From Macrostomum hystrix (lineage: Eukaryota; Platyhelminthes; Macrostomidae): a DNA stretch of 64,000 nucleotides. The stretch covers positions 4,235,501 to 4,299,500 of the forward strand of contig CATNEN010000029.1 in the NCBI GenBank assembly GCA_950097015.1, given 5' to 3'. This document shows positions 42,375 to 55,200 of this stretch, in pieces (within the stretch, counting starts at the first letter, position 1; each line of letters begins with the position of its first letter). The notes beneath the pieces are model-generated. The model was not told the origin of the DNA and did no database searches. It was given only the letters and a program-made list of their open reading frames with translations. Position numbers and translations under genes: made by a program.

Positions 42375-43640
42375 CCTAACAATTAGTAGTACACACAAGA
42401 ATCACTAGTAGTACACCTAAGAATCACTAGTAGTACACACAAGAATCACTAGTAGTACACACAAGAATCACTAGTAGTACACACAAGAATCACTAGTAGT
42501 ACACACAAGAATCACTAGTAGTACACACAAGAATCACTAGTAGTACACACAAGAATCACTAGTAGTACACCCAAGAATAACTAGTAGTACACCCAAGAAT
42601 CACTAGTACACCCAAGAATAACTAGTAGTACACACAAGAATCACTAGTACACCCAAGAATCACTAGTACACCCAAGAATAACTAGTACACTCAAGAATCA
42701 CTAGTACACCCAAGAATAACTAGTACACACAAGAATCACTAGTAGTACACACAAGAATCACTAGTAGTACACACAAGAATCACTAGTAGTACACCCAAGA
42801 ATAACTAGTACACCCAAGAATCACTAGTAGTACACCCAAGAATCACTAGTAGTACACCCAAGAATCACTAGTAGTACACCCAAGAATCACTAGTAGTACA
42901 CCCAAGAATCACTAGTAGTACACCCAAGAATCACTAGTAGTACACCCAAGAATCACTAGTAGTACACACAAGAATCACTAGTAGTACACACAAGAATCAC
43001 TAGTACACCCAAGAATAACTAGTACACTCAAGAATCACTAGTAGTACACACAAGAATCACTAGTAGTACACACAAGAATCACTAGTAGTACACCCAAGAA
43101 TCACTAGTAGTACACCCAAGAATCACTAGTAGTACACCCAAGAATCACTAGTAGTACACCCAAGAATCACTAGTAGTACACACAAGAATCACTAGTAGTA
43201 CACACAAGAATCACTAGTAGTACACCCAAGAATCACTAGTACACCCAAGAATAACTAGTACACTCAAGAATCACTAGTAGTACACACAAGAATCACTAGT
43301 AGTACACACAAGAATCACTAGTAGTACACACAAGAATCACTAGTACACCCAAGAATAACTAGTACACTCAAGAATCACTAGTAGTACACACAAGAATCAC
43401 TAGTAGTACACCCAAGAATAACTAGTACACCCAAGAATCACTAGTAGTACACACAAGAATCACTAGTAGTACACACAAGAATCACTAGTAGTACACACAA
43501 GAATCACTAGTAGTACACACAAGAATCACTAGTAGTACACCCAAGAATAACTAGTACACCCAAGAATCACTAGTAGTACACACAAGAATCACTAGTAGTA
43601 CACACAAGAATCACTAGTAGTACACCCAAGAATCATACTA
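42375..43640. repeat. 22-bp minisatellite (AGTAGTACACACAAGAATCACT)
   Basis: About 60 units. ACACAC/ACACCC and AATCACT/AATAACT variants are interspersed, with a shorter 19-bp unit lacking AGT. The core ACTAGTAGTA is shared with the two arrays at 44.4-45.1 kb. Confidence 0.95.
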
Positions 43641-43644
43641 CAGG

Positions 43645-44300
43645 TCCTTGATTTTTAAATCTCAGGTTGAAGAAAAATTATAATTCGAACAAATACAACA
43701 ATGCTACTACCATAGTAGCATTGATAGTAAGTTTGCTAATGATTAGCTTAAAGTAACTGAAAATGAGCTGAAAAAAACAAAGCACGCATTAACATACGCA
43801 AAAACTCAGCTTGTTACACTTACTACTGACAGTCAGTCGATTGCAAGAACTAAAAAAGTAATTAGTTTACTAGACAGGCTAAAAAGGAGCCAACGTGTAA
43901 CAAAACAGATTCAGTAAAGCTTGACTAGAGAACACAAAAATGTCGTTAAAGTCTTAAAGTGGAGCTTAAAAAAAACAAAAAATAAAAGGCAGTAAGAAAA
44001 TAAAAGAATTTCATTTTTCTCCAGAATTCGATACAAATTGAAAAGCCGCACACAAAAACAACAAATATACAAGCTTAATCTAGTGTTCAAGTGATTTAAA
44101 AAATCTAGCAAAATTGTTACAGAAAATAAAAATAGCGAAGAAAAGACAAAACATGTGCAATTTCTCAGCGAATCAAGGATTATGAAATAACTCCTGTTTA
44201 GAACAAGAAAACTGTCTATGGACTGGAAACCAGCTATCGCAGAGATCTATTTTATAGCTTGACGAACTTAAACGATCGGTACGGAAGTGTATTGTTTAAG
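43645..44300. other. AT-rich spacer, no gene seen
   Basis: Adenine-rich on the plus strand. Small frames only. Confidence 0.5.
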
Positions 44301-44395
44301 GGCACTATTACCCTCGTAAGGATGAGGCTCGAACTCGAGACCTCTTGGTCAGAAATCCGAATCTAACTGTGCAACAAGCTTCCGTGTTGGTATAA
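44300..44395 (-). mobile_element. tRNA-like SINE head, second type
   Basis: The minus strand contains GGTCTCGAGTTCGAGCC (B box). The head differs from family A, and no tRNA acceptor stem is formed. A related head may lie at 60,905-60,980 (minus, GAGTTCGAATC). Confidence 0.4.
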
Positions 44396-44525
44396 CCAAG
44401 GATCACAAGTAGTATACCAAGAATCACAAGTAGTATACCAAGGATCACAAGTAGTATACCAAGAATCACAAGTAGTATACCAAGAATCACAAGTAGTATA
44501 CCAAGAATCACAAGTATTATATGAT
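44395..44525. repeat. 21-bp minisatellite (CCAAGAATCACAAGTAGTATA)
   Basis: Six copies, diverged relative of the 42.4 kb array. Confidence 0.9.
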
Positions 44526-44564
44526 GGATCATTGGAGAATGTCAAAGGAACACTAATATATCTA

Positions 44565-45112
44565 AGAATCACTAGTAGTATAACCGATGATCACTAGTAG
44601 TATAACCGATGATCACTAGTAGTATAACCGATGATCACTAGTAGTATAACCGATGATCACTAGTAGTATAACCGATGATCACTAGTAGTATAACCGATGA
44701 TCATTAGTAGTATAACCGATGATCACTAGTAGTATAACCGATGATCACTAGTAGTATAACCGATGATCACTAGTAGTATAACCGATGATCACTAGTAGTA
44801 TAACCGATGATCATTAGTAGTATAACCGATGATCACTAGTAGTATAACCGATGATCATTAGTAGTATAACCGATGATCACTAGTAGTATAACCGATGATC
44901 ACTAGTAGTATAACCAATGATCATTAGTAGTATAACCGATGATCACTAGTAGTATAACCGATGATCACTAGTAGTATAACCGATGATCACTAGTAGTATA
45001 ACCGATGATCACTAGTAGTATAACCGATGATCATTAGTAGTATAACCGATGATCACTAGTAGTATAACCGATGATCACTAGTAGTATAACCGATGATCAC
45101 TAGTATAACCGA
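44565..45112. repeat. 22-bp minisatellite (AGTAGTATAACCGATGATCACT)
   Basis: About 25 very uniform copies, ending about 80 bp before the RGS gene stop codon on the opposite strand, so it may lie in the 3'UTR or just past it. Confidence 0.95.
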
Positions 45113-45192
45113 GATCCCAAGCATAAAAAAATTAGGAGCAGTAAAACCAGAAACTACAAAAGCAAACAAACAGTTTCAAATTCTGCAGATTC

Positions 45193-47557
45193 TCAAGATT
45201 TTTTAGCAGTCGCGTCGCCGCTAGTGCCACCGTTTCCGCCAACAGCTGCCGCGGCGGCGGCGGCTACGACAGCGTCGTTGTTCTCGGTGGCAGCAGCTGC
45301 GGCGTTGCCAGATGAATTAAGCAGATTCCTTCGGACGTCGCTGGGGAACCGCTTTTTACTTTTCTTTTTGCAGCCAGCGAGGAGGTCTTTGTAGTAATCG
45401 GAGCGCAGGAATCTGCCGTATGAGTCGGCCTTCATCAGCTGGAAGATGTGCTCCTCGGCCACTTCGAATGCGAACCGGTCGGGCGGGCCGTCCATTCGTT
45501 TCCGGACAGCCTCAGCAACCGGGCCGGCTACGTTAACAGGCTCGGTGGCGTCCGGACCCAGGAAGGTGTCGTAGATGCGCTGCACCTCGCGAGCCACTTG
45601 GCCAATGGGCAGCCGGCGCAGCTGCTGGCAGGCCTCCCAAAATGCCAGATTCTCGCGGCTGACCTCTTTAACTAGCCACTTCTCGAACTCATGCCTACCA
45701 GCCGGGTCGCGCAGCAGTTCGTGAATGCCGAACGCCCAGCGCTTCACTCGCCTGGCCGGGATGTCGCGCATTCGCTTGTCCGACTCCCAGAACTCGGCGC
45801 TGTCCGTCACCCAGGGATTCGGGCACTGGTCTGGCAGGCCGCCGCCGATGAACGCGTCAAACTCTGAGTACTGCTCATAAAAGGCCAAAGCGCTCTCCGC
45901 CGCCTTCGACACCTGCGGCGGATTAGAAGTCAAGGCGCTAATTTTATAAACAAAAATAATAATAAATTGCAGCAGGGCGGCGGGCAATGGCACATCATTT
46001 TGGTGACACTAGACCCGCAGCCATTCCGCTGACACCTGAGCACACACGCACACAGGTGTGTACTCTTGCCCTGACTTTCTGATCGTCAGGCAGTGTACAC
46101 TCGCCACTGTGCCTGGCAGGTTGCCGCAGAATCGAGCTCAGGGACCTTGGTGCGGGAGGAAACACGTTAACCCCCTAGGTTTCTTTAAATTAAATTAAAT
46201 TAAATTCTTTTAATGCGCGACATCCCGACCAGGCGAGCAATGAGCATTCATAACTTCTACTCGTACTAACATTTTGACCTACTAATCTAGCATATCAGAT
46301 CTTCTATTCTAATCATTACTCAAGCAAGTTAAACAAACTCAGGAAAGAACGGTTGAGTACGCTTAATGAAAAAACTGAATCTATAATAACAACACGGCGT
46401 TACCAACCTTGACTCGACTCCGCGACAGAGCCTGGCGCAGTTTGTCTGCCCGAGCAGCAGGTTCGCACGGATCTACCGGACTCAGCCGGCCGCTCGGCAT
46501 GGGAAACCCGGCCGGCCTGTTCGCCGCTTTAACTGGTCGCTTGGAGCGGCACAGCTTGCGCATGTCCACCTCGGCGGCCACCACAGTGCCTGGCGGCGGC
46601 CGGTGAAGCAGCCAGAAGCCGCGCTCTTGACTCTCCAGCACCATGCGCTCTAGGCGGTCCTGCTTTCTGCTCGCGAGACAATGAGCAATTATCCGCGTTT
46701 AGAGCATGGGAATGTAGCAAATAGCTCAGCCAGTATTGGTCAAAAAGTAAGGCACAAGACATATCCCAGAGTTTGGGGTGATTGATGATGAGAACTAGAA
46801 GATTGAGACTGTGTAAGAGAAGCCCAATCTCCACCTCTGGAAGCAGAGGATAATTAACTCACCTGTCAACCTTAGCCTCAGCCTCAGCCTGCAGATAGAT
46901 AAGCTCCCATTTGTGTGACAGCATTCTTTGCAACCTGGCCAAATTTTCAGCCTCAAAATTGGCCAATTCTAAGCGCTGCTTATTCAATAGTGTCCGTTTG
47001 CACAGGTAGACAGCGTAATCGGCGTTGTCTAATCGTTCCGGCGAACGACTAGGCCAAAGGTAAGGCGTCTGGAAGCGATAATAAGACGAGTCATTGCGAA
47101 CTGCCAGCGCGGTGCCCTCAACCGGGATGATGTAACCGTGCGATGCCAGCATGCTGGCCACGTGGCAGGCCTCCTGGGCGTCCTCGGCGTCCGTGTTGCT
47201 TAGCAACCAGGCGCACAATTCCGCCCCGGTGAAGCAGGAGGGCTGGCTGGACATGAAGGACTTGACGGTGCGAACAGAGACCCCAGAGTCTTCGCTCTGA
47301 AGCCGCTCTAAAAGGCGCTCGAGTTTCGCCCACAGGTAGGCGTTAGGATGCTGCTGCTGCTGCTGCTGCTGCGGCTGCGGCTGATGATGCCGCTGGCGCG
47401 ATCGGGAGCTGCCAGCTCCGGACGACGAAGCGGCGAGGCCGGCGGATGTGCCGGAGCCAGTTGAGCCGGAAGCTGAAGAGGTTGAATTAGTGCAGCCAGC
47501 GCCGCTGCTACCGCTGGCACCTTTTTGCCGGCCATGCTTGACAGCGCCAGTCTGCAT
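45193..47557 (-). CDS. R7-family regulator of G-protein signalling (RGS6/7/9/11, EGL-10/EAT-16 type)
   Basis: GTPase-activating protein for Galpha-o/i, usually held by Gbeta5 through its GGL domain and by R7BP/R9AP through DEP-DHEX. Exons 47557-46863, 46666-46408 and 45912-45193 join in phases 2 and 0 to give 557 residues, complete with a stop. Order: Gly/Ser-rich head and poly-Gln, DEP ([15 protein letters not shown]), DHEX ([20 protein letters not shown]), linker (L-E-S-Q-E-R-G-F-W), GGL (V-K-V-S-K-A-A-E-S; C-P-N-P-W), RGS ([25 protein letters not shown]) and an Ala-rich tail. The GGL is split exactly at an intron. Start: the ATG at 47557 follows an in-frame stretch open upstream to a CAG, so a further 5' exon is possible. 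Confidence 0.92.
45955..46170 (-). mobile_element. Dispersed repeat family B, intron 2 of the RGS gene
   Basis: On the minus strand GTACACTGCCTGACGATCAG, TGTGCTCAGGTGTCAGCGG and GGGTCTAGTGTCACC are followed by a poly(AAT)-like tail. A B-box-like GAGCTCGATTCTG precedes it, suggesting the family has a tRNA-type head. A (TAAAT)n run follows at about 46,180-46,200. Confidence 0.65.
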
Positions 47558-47599
47558 GACCTGAGCTGTCAACAACTCAACCTGATGGTGTGCGCAATT

Positions 47600-49000
47600 T
47601 AATGTACCAAAACCAACAAAATAAAACGTGCTAGTTTAGCTAGACTAGTTCGGGTAGAAAACAATTAATGTTATGGACGACCGAGGCGTGGGCGGATTGG
47701 ACCACTCTCACACACACAGCGGCCAAACTATGGGCTCATTGTGACTGTGTGCACCTGAAAAGTGCAAAAAAACAAGATTTAACTGTGCCTATGGATATCA
47801 TGGAAAGGAAAAAAATATACAATAGAAAATACTTTTGTATATGAAAAAAATACTTGTTTGATCATTTTTTACTGCATAAATAACATGAAATCTCTAAATT
47901 AAAAATATAGATTGGCTGAAAAATCCAAATCAGCACTTTGAAATATTCCAAGGCCAATTTGTTATACACAGCTACTAGGGAATGAGTTATGAAATAGTTA
48001 AAATGTGTTTTTTATATTAATGAGTAACTAACAAGCTTTTATAGACCTATGGCAATGCAGTTAAATTTTTCATTGTTTTTTGTACTTTTTTGTTTGCTAT
48101 AAAACTAGTATGTCAAAGTTGTTTTTCAGAAATATGGAAGTCATAAAGAATGGTTAGAATATGAAATACACTAGTTATACAGTAGATTTCCAAAAAATTA
48201 AAAGGAAGAATAGCCATTAGCTACCTAGAGTTTAACCCTAAATTTAAATTTACTTTTTCAATCATAACAAGTTAATACTGTTGTGTATTGTATAGTCTGT
48301 GATATTTACTTTCTAAAATGGCAAAATTACTAGAATAGCTTAGTAATTTTCTATATTGCCCATAAATAAAATAATGCAATAATTAATTCATTTTGGCCCC
48401 TATGCTCTGGAGCTTGAAGACACTCTTGCAGCCTATATCCCTGCATTGCCTTGGGGTAGTAGTCTAGACTGGCAGCCTGTGAGAGGCCCACTGAGTTCTA
48501 ATTCATGCTTCTACACCCCATCCTCCTCCATTGCAATAATTTCTAGTTTTGATAAATGTATTTAATTCTATTTTTATTCATTAAAATAAAAAAATCATTA
48601 AATAGGGCCTATACCATAAAGGCATATAACCAGGATTTTCTAGGGGGGGGTAAAAATAAAAATATGTTAATTTTTATCGATATATATAGGTATTAATACT
48701 TTGGGTGTCCCAAATTTATTTAGACTTCTTACTAAATTAAAAAATATCAACTGCAGCAACAAAACAAACCATCAGTCACAATCAGTGACATAATCACCTT
48801 GGCATTGAATAACAGGGTTGCAGTGATCCCAAAGTCAATGCAACTCCTGCTGCAGGCTCTCAATCTCCAGACCCCTTGCCCACTGCAATGTGGCCTCTTG
48901 CACTTCAACATGGTTCCCAAACTAGCAATGCTCCAAGTCTCGCTTCAGCCAAAAACAAAAAATGGTCACAAATATAAAAATCTGAACTGTATGGTGCCTG
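47600..49000. other. AT-rich intergenic DNA upstream of the RGS gene
   Basis: Promoter side of the RGS gene. AT-rich, with a GC-richer island at about 48,393-48,535 that has no coding frame I can support. Confidence 0.5.
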
Positions 49001-49001
49001 G

Positions 49002-49665
49002 CCATAGTCAGGATCATGTCATGGTATACGCCAGAATAAAAAGTCCCCTAAAAAATCTATGCCACTTCATACTGAAACGTACACCAAGGTCCTAGGAACT
49101 TACACCAGGTTTTCTAGGCTTTGCGACAATAAATGACCTTTTTTGCGTGTAACACATTTTTGTCAAAGTCAAATTATATACCAATACCATGAACTACACG
49201 AAGATTACAAGCAAATGATTTCTTCTTCTTCAGATAAATTATTTAACAAATATTTGGTTTTCATTTAAAGTAAATTGGCTTACAGATAATGCCAACAAAA
49301 ATCAATTTTTTGTTTAAGTTTTTTAGAAAATTACACGATTAGTTTACATAGGGCCTACAATTTTAAATTTTTATAAATCACGAATAGTTATGAACTTTCA
49401 TTTCATCTTACGAGTTTTACGGTTTCTTTGATTTTATAATAAGATTCTGAGGTTATAGCATTATGCCAACAATTGTTAATATTAACTTTGGCATGAAGGT
49501 TGGAGTTGGCATACGCTGCTTGGCGTATATATGCCACGGCGTCACACCAAAAGGTACACCAAATATATTTTGCCTCATTTTGTACACCAATTGTATGCCA
49601 AAAAATTAAATTTTCAATTGTACGCCAGAAATTTCCGGCATAATAGTACATCATCCTGACTATGG
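49002..49665. mobile_element. Non-autonomous DNA transposon (MITE), hAT-like, 664 bp
   Basis: Terminal inverted repeats CCATAGTCAGGATNATGT start at 49002 and, inverted, end at 49665. They are flanked by a perfect 8-bp direct repeat GTGCCTGG (48994-49001 and 49666-49673). An 8-bp duplication is typical of hAT elements. There is no transposase frame inside. Subterminal segments repeat motifs like ACGCCAGAA and GGCATAC/GGTGTAC in both orientations, which could be transposase-binding sites. Confidence 0.8.
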
Positions 49666-49674
49666 GTGCCTGGT

Positions 49675-51630
49675 GCAGCAATCAGATACCTCATTTCTCC
49701 ATGAAATGTTGAGTTACTTTGTTATTTAAAGTATTTAATAGAATTAAATTTGAAGAAGCCAATAATTTTACACATAGACTAAGCTTTTTTAGGCCTACTG
49801 ACAAATTAGCTATATAAAAGTTCTTAAATATGATATATTTACAAAATAAAGGAAAATAAAAACAGAAAAATATATATTCCAAGTAGTGCTATTAATCTTA
49901 AAGTGCTGTATGTAAGCTTTAATAAACCTTATTGTGTCACAATACCAACTAAAAAATAGCAAATCATATTCCTGAACATTTCTTGGTGTGTGTGGGTACC
50001 AAAGAATTAGAGTCAGACTGGTCAAACTACTTGACATAATAAATAAAAAATAACTATAAATAGAAAAAATTGTACAGCTAGCTTTAATAATGAAAAAAAC
50101 CATATCACGAACGGTTAATAAAATAATACAGCAGTTACTGTTATGTAAAATATAATGAGTAATTAACTGGATTAGCGTGTGTTTCTAATATGCCTAATGT
50201 TTCGTTAAAAGCATTTTTATTTAGGTCTTAAATTAGCAAAGTGTTTGGTTTCCTATAAAAAAGAACTTAAACAAGTGTTTTACATATTTTTCCCATGACG
50301 GACAGCTAATATTAGCCTCAGTTAATAACATATCATATTTTTTACGTTAGTTTTTTTTGTTTATTGCAGTCGATATTTTTTGTGCTCGGCCAAAATTCAG
50401 TACATGTTATGATTAAGACTATCCAACGGCTAACAAACCTGCCAATTATAACTAGTAAAATATCTTCCCATACTATGCACTTCGTATCTTTTTCATCAGT
50501 ATAAATTAAAGGAAACATTGTCCATATTCATTCTCTAATTTCATTAGTTATTTTCTTAAGAGGGCTAGGTAGAAAAGTCAAATCTGTCGATCGTAATACG
50601 ATTGCCACATGAATCACAATATTCAATCGATACTAGGGACAGCTGAGCAAGATTCATTTTTACAAGCAGAACTGTTCATAAAATAATGCGAAGGCAAGTT
50701 TTTCGGTTATAGTGTTAAGCCACAAGCTGCGAGAGGCAAACAATAAAGCTGCTGTGAGACTTACGACCACATCATTAGTATTATATTAGCGATAAACAGT
50801 ATGTTGATATGAAACACAGGTAGTAGAACAGTAATAAAAAACTACTTTTAAGCAACGTAAACACGCAACTAGAGGTATGCGAAATTATAGTAACAAGCTA
50901 AAAATCAGCAGTCGAATAACCGAATGAGGAAGAGAAAGAAATACTTTATATGCACAGTTCCTTTTTTATTAGATAGCATATAGGGAGCATGCAGAAAAAC
51001 TGAAAATGCCCATCGTCATATTACTAAAATTTACTGTCGAAGCATGCAAAAAGTGAATGCGCAATTAAATAATTAGTGGAGATTAATCGTGGAGATTAAA
51101 CGTCAAGACTGATGCGCAATAGTGACAAAACTGATATGCTAGAGTGCGATCAATATGTGCATGATTTAGACATCGATGAAACAAATTTGCTTGTTTTTGA
51201 GGTCGCTTAACGGCTTTGGAAATCATTTTTATATCAAAACGGACACTATTGTTTAATTATAAAAACTGGATAATCAACCACTCAATGCCTAAAAGAATAA
51301 ATATATAGCGTAAAATTATAATATCATTATGCCAGAAACGCTAACACAGTGCGAAAAGCGACAAACTGCAATAGCGCCTGTTATATAAATAAAAATAACT
51401 GGTAGAACCTGTCCAGTGCTGATCGAAAACACATAAGAATTAATAAATTGTTAAAATTGAAATTTAATTTCTACTGTCAACAATCCTGACAACTAAACAA
51501 ACAGACACAAAAAACAATCTGATAAACAAGGACACAAAGAAAACCGGGCATAAAAATCGATTGTTTAAAAAACAAAAACTGAAAATATTGCTTGTAGTTC
51601 TTGCTTAATTTAAAAATGAAATATTCTAAA
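49675..51630. other. AT-rich intergenic DNA, no gene seen
   Basis: About 2 kb of AT-rich sequence. Short frames at 49,691-50,103 are hydrophobic only because of base composition. Confidence 0.5.
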
Positions 51631-51634
51631 TTCG

Positions 51635-51855
51635 CGCCTTAATGGTCGGACAAAGGATTTGAAAGTCGGGATTCGATTTCAAACTCAAATAAAACAATAT
51701 GTGTATTTCACCAATACACTTAACTCTGTATTGCTTCAGCTCATACAACTATCAATCGAGAACCCACATTACTGAAGTAATTAAGGGTGGGAATGGGGCT
51801 ACCAGTCCACGGACTGAACAGCCATACGCAGATTTAAAATGCGCCGCGCAATAGC
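51635..51855 (+). mobile_element. tRNA-derived SINE (family A), decayed
   Basis: A degraded B box (GGGATTCGATT) near 51,670 is followed at the far end by GGGCTACCAGTCCACGGACTG and AACAGCCATACGCAGATT, the 3' body shared with the copies at 7,950-8,170 and 61,715-61,905. The middle is diverged. Confidence 0.55.
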
Positions 51856-52205
51856 TGCGTCAGTGCTGTCACCCGCACATCTGACCTTATTAGGGAAAAA
51901 ATTCGAGAGAATATTACGAGACTTATTGGCGCGAATTCAAACTATTTCAGAGTTGTTCATTAGCAAGAACAGATACGTGAAAAATGGAAGATAAAGAACA
52001 TTTAAAAGCGTTAATAATATTGTTACACAAAAAGTCAGCGCATGCAACTTGGTAAAAAAGAACAATGAGCCAGCTTTATCAAATACAAGCAGAACACACG
52101 CGAGGCGTATAATATAGGTTAAATGAACGGTCCATTAAAAAACCAGCTAGTCCAAAGCGACGTCAAACCGGCACTAACAAATCGCTGACGAAAATTCCGC
52201 CAGCC
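51856..52205. other. 3' flank of Wntless
   Basis: Contains the presumed Wntless 3'UTR. No AATAAA on the minus strand is obvious, so the poly(A) site is not located. Confidence 0.4.
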
Positions 52206-52209
52206 CAGC

Positions 52210-55200
52210 TCAATCCTGAGCAGTCTTCTGCACAAAGGCCAGCGTCTCGCAGGAATCTGTGCCGCCGCCTCCGCTGGCACCGGCTGCCGCTGACGCGCCA
52301 GTAGTTGTCGCCGAAGAGCCGCCTACGAAGGGCGAGGCGGCGTCACGTAGGCGAACTCTCTCGGTGGCGCAGCTGTAGGAGACCTGCTGCTGCTGCTGTT
52401 CGCTCTCCGTAGTGAACAGGTTGGCGGCCTCGGTTGGGACGGTTGTCTCACCAATACCGGCGCCGCCAACCATGCGCTTAGTGCTGGGCGCGTACAGAAT
52501 GATGATGGCGCACACGTACACATTCCACATGCCGTAGACGCCGGTGACAAACGCTGAGCTATATTCCAGTGAGCGGCCCTCTTCGCTCCACTTCCAGTGG
52601 CTCTCGTCCAGTTCCATCACAATGTAGAATGCGACAGTGAGCGCAGCGCAGAGGGCGGTGTAGCCAAGGAACACGCAGAAGCGCCAAATAGCGCCTGAGT
52701 AGAACAGCCGGCGCGCCTGAGGCAGGCTGGGCAGGTGGCGCCGTTTCTCCAGGATGCCGCGGATAGCGCGAATGATCAAAGCCAGCAGGAGCAGGGCGTA
52801 GGCCGACATGGATACTCCGGCGATGATCATGGAGGCTAGGGCGAATCTGTCGGGGAAAGTCGAGCTTTCTGGTTTGTTTACAATTGTCAGTCAGTCCTAG
52901 GGGTGTTCGGGTATGTTGATTTCTAGTTTCTGGATTTAACAGAATTCTGAGATTTTGTCTAGGCTCTTTTGAATTTCTACTAAATCTTCACCGAATATAA
53001 GTAAGTCATCGCAGTAAAGCAGATTGTTTATCTCCTCATTCTGTATAAAAGTGTCACTATGAAAATAATAATTTTTTGATTTCTAATATTAATAGCAAAT
53101 CACTGATAGTTACAAATGTTCAAACCAGCAAGTTATCGAATGATAAGTTTTATTCTATTTAAGCCCATCTGGTAGTTTGTGGAACGTAACATGGAACGTG
53201 TGGGACGCCTCACCCACCCTCAATAACTCCAGCTTACTGGTGTCTATTTAATAGCTGGGTGAAATGGAGCAATGCAGGGGTAGGTGTCTTTCTAAAAGAC
53301 ACAAATTGTTCCAGTGGAGTCGGGAATCGAACCCCGGACCTTCAAATCGTGAGTCGGACGCTCTAAGGTGTAAGGGAAATTATGAAAAATGGCAACCTTT
53401 CTCACCTGGCAGCGTCTGGCGTACTCCACACGGTGTAGAACGGATTGTAAATCTGCACGCCTCGCTCTGACAGGTCAAAGATCAGCAGGCAGGCGCCGGC
53501 GATAGCCACGCCGAGTAGCTGCTTCCAGTAGAGCATGAACCGATTTTTAGGGCCCCCGTCCATCGTGTGCTCGCCTGTAAAGACAATCCAGAAGGCCAGC
53601 AGGCCGCTATAGAACAGTCCGTGCCGCAGGTCGGACACCAGCAGCCACACGGGAGCGCGCAGCACGGTCAGGCTGAGCCACTCGATGGGACAGTTCAAAC
53701 TGGACAAGGCAATGCCAAGGCCAAGAGCTGAGCGCTCCAGTAGAGTCCACGGCCTTCCCTGGGCCCTGACACGCCAGCAGAACCATATTAGCAGGCCGCA
53801 CAGGCAAGGGAACAGGACAGTTTTCATGCTCAGCCAGACCAGAGTGAAGCCGCCATTCTGGTGAAATTCAACAACGCTAATGTCGCGCAGTAGGCCGATT
53901 TCTCTATTGACAGAATCGCCAACGGGTACGCGAATATTCAACAGATACTGGGCGTGCGACACGGCGCCTAGGCTGAACAACGGCTGCGGCTCGCATTCGT
54001 ATTCGCCAGTCTGGCCACCGTCTGGAGCCAGGTGCAGCTCGCAGCGCAGAGAGCGAGTCTCCCTGGAGCGAACCAGCTCGTGCCAGACCCCGGCCGGGTC
54101 GCTGGCGTCTCTGTAGCCTAGGCGGGCGTGCAGTTCAATCTGACTGTTCGGCTTCACCTCGGACATCGACTTCATGTAGTGCGTCTCGACGCGTACCACG
54201 GCCACCATCTCCTACGGGTGGCATGCCATATCTGTTAGTCTACCGTTGGTACTCTATGGTGATAATGCTAAGATAAAATACATAGGACGACGACGGACCG
54301 GATGAAGATTAATCAAATAAGGTAAGAGGCAGTGGAGAGATGAGACTGTGGAGAGATAAGACAGTGGAGAGATGAGTGAAGAGATGAGACAGGGTAGAGA
54401 TGAGACAGGGTAGAGATGAGACAGGGTAGAGATGACACAGGGTAGAGATGAGACAGGGTAGAGATGAGACAGGGTAGAGATGAGACACTGTAGAGGAGAC
54501 ACTAGAGATGAGACTGTGGAGATGAGACAGGGTAGAGATGAGACAGGGTAGAGATGAGACAGGGTAGAGATGAGACAGGGTAGAGATGAGACACTGTAGA
54601 GGAGACAGTAGAGATGAGACTGTGGAGATGAGACAGGGGAGAGATGAGACGGGGAAGAGATGAAACAGGGGAGAGATGAGACAGTGAAGAGATGAAACAC
54701 TGGAGATGAGACACTGGAGAGATGAGACTGTGGAGATGAGACAGGGGAGAGATGAGACGGGGAAGAGATGAAACAGGGGAGAGATGAGACAGTGAAGAGA
54801 TGAAACACTGGAGATGAGACACTGGAGAGATGAGACAGGGGAGAGATAAGACAATGAATAGATGAGACAGGGGAGAGATGAGACTGGGAGGAGATGAAAC
54901 AGGGAAGAGATGAGACAGTGAAGAGATTAGACTGGGAGGAGATGAAACAGGGAAGAGTTGAGACAGTGAAGAGATGAGACAGGGGAGAGATAAGACAGCA
55001 GAGAGATTAGATGGCACGGTAGGTGCTAGAAGGATCCCGGATTTATGGGTCGGATCCAGCTGATTCGTGTCGCATAAATCCAGGTTAGACCGGGCACCCA
55101 CCTGGAACAGAGAAGACATATTGAATTCCATATTGTCGCGAGGCAGAGGCCACTGAAAATTGAAGACAATCTGCGAAGCGTTGGGCGCACTTTTGTTTAA

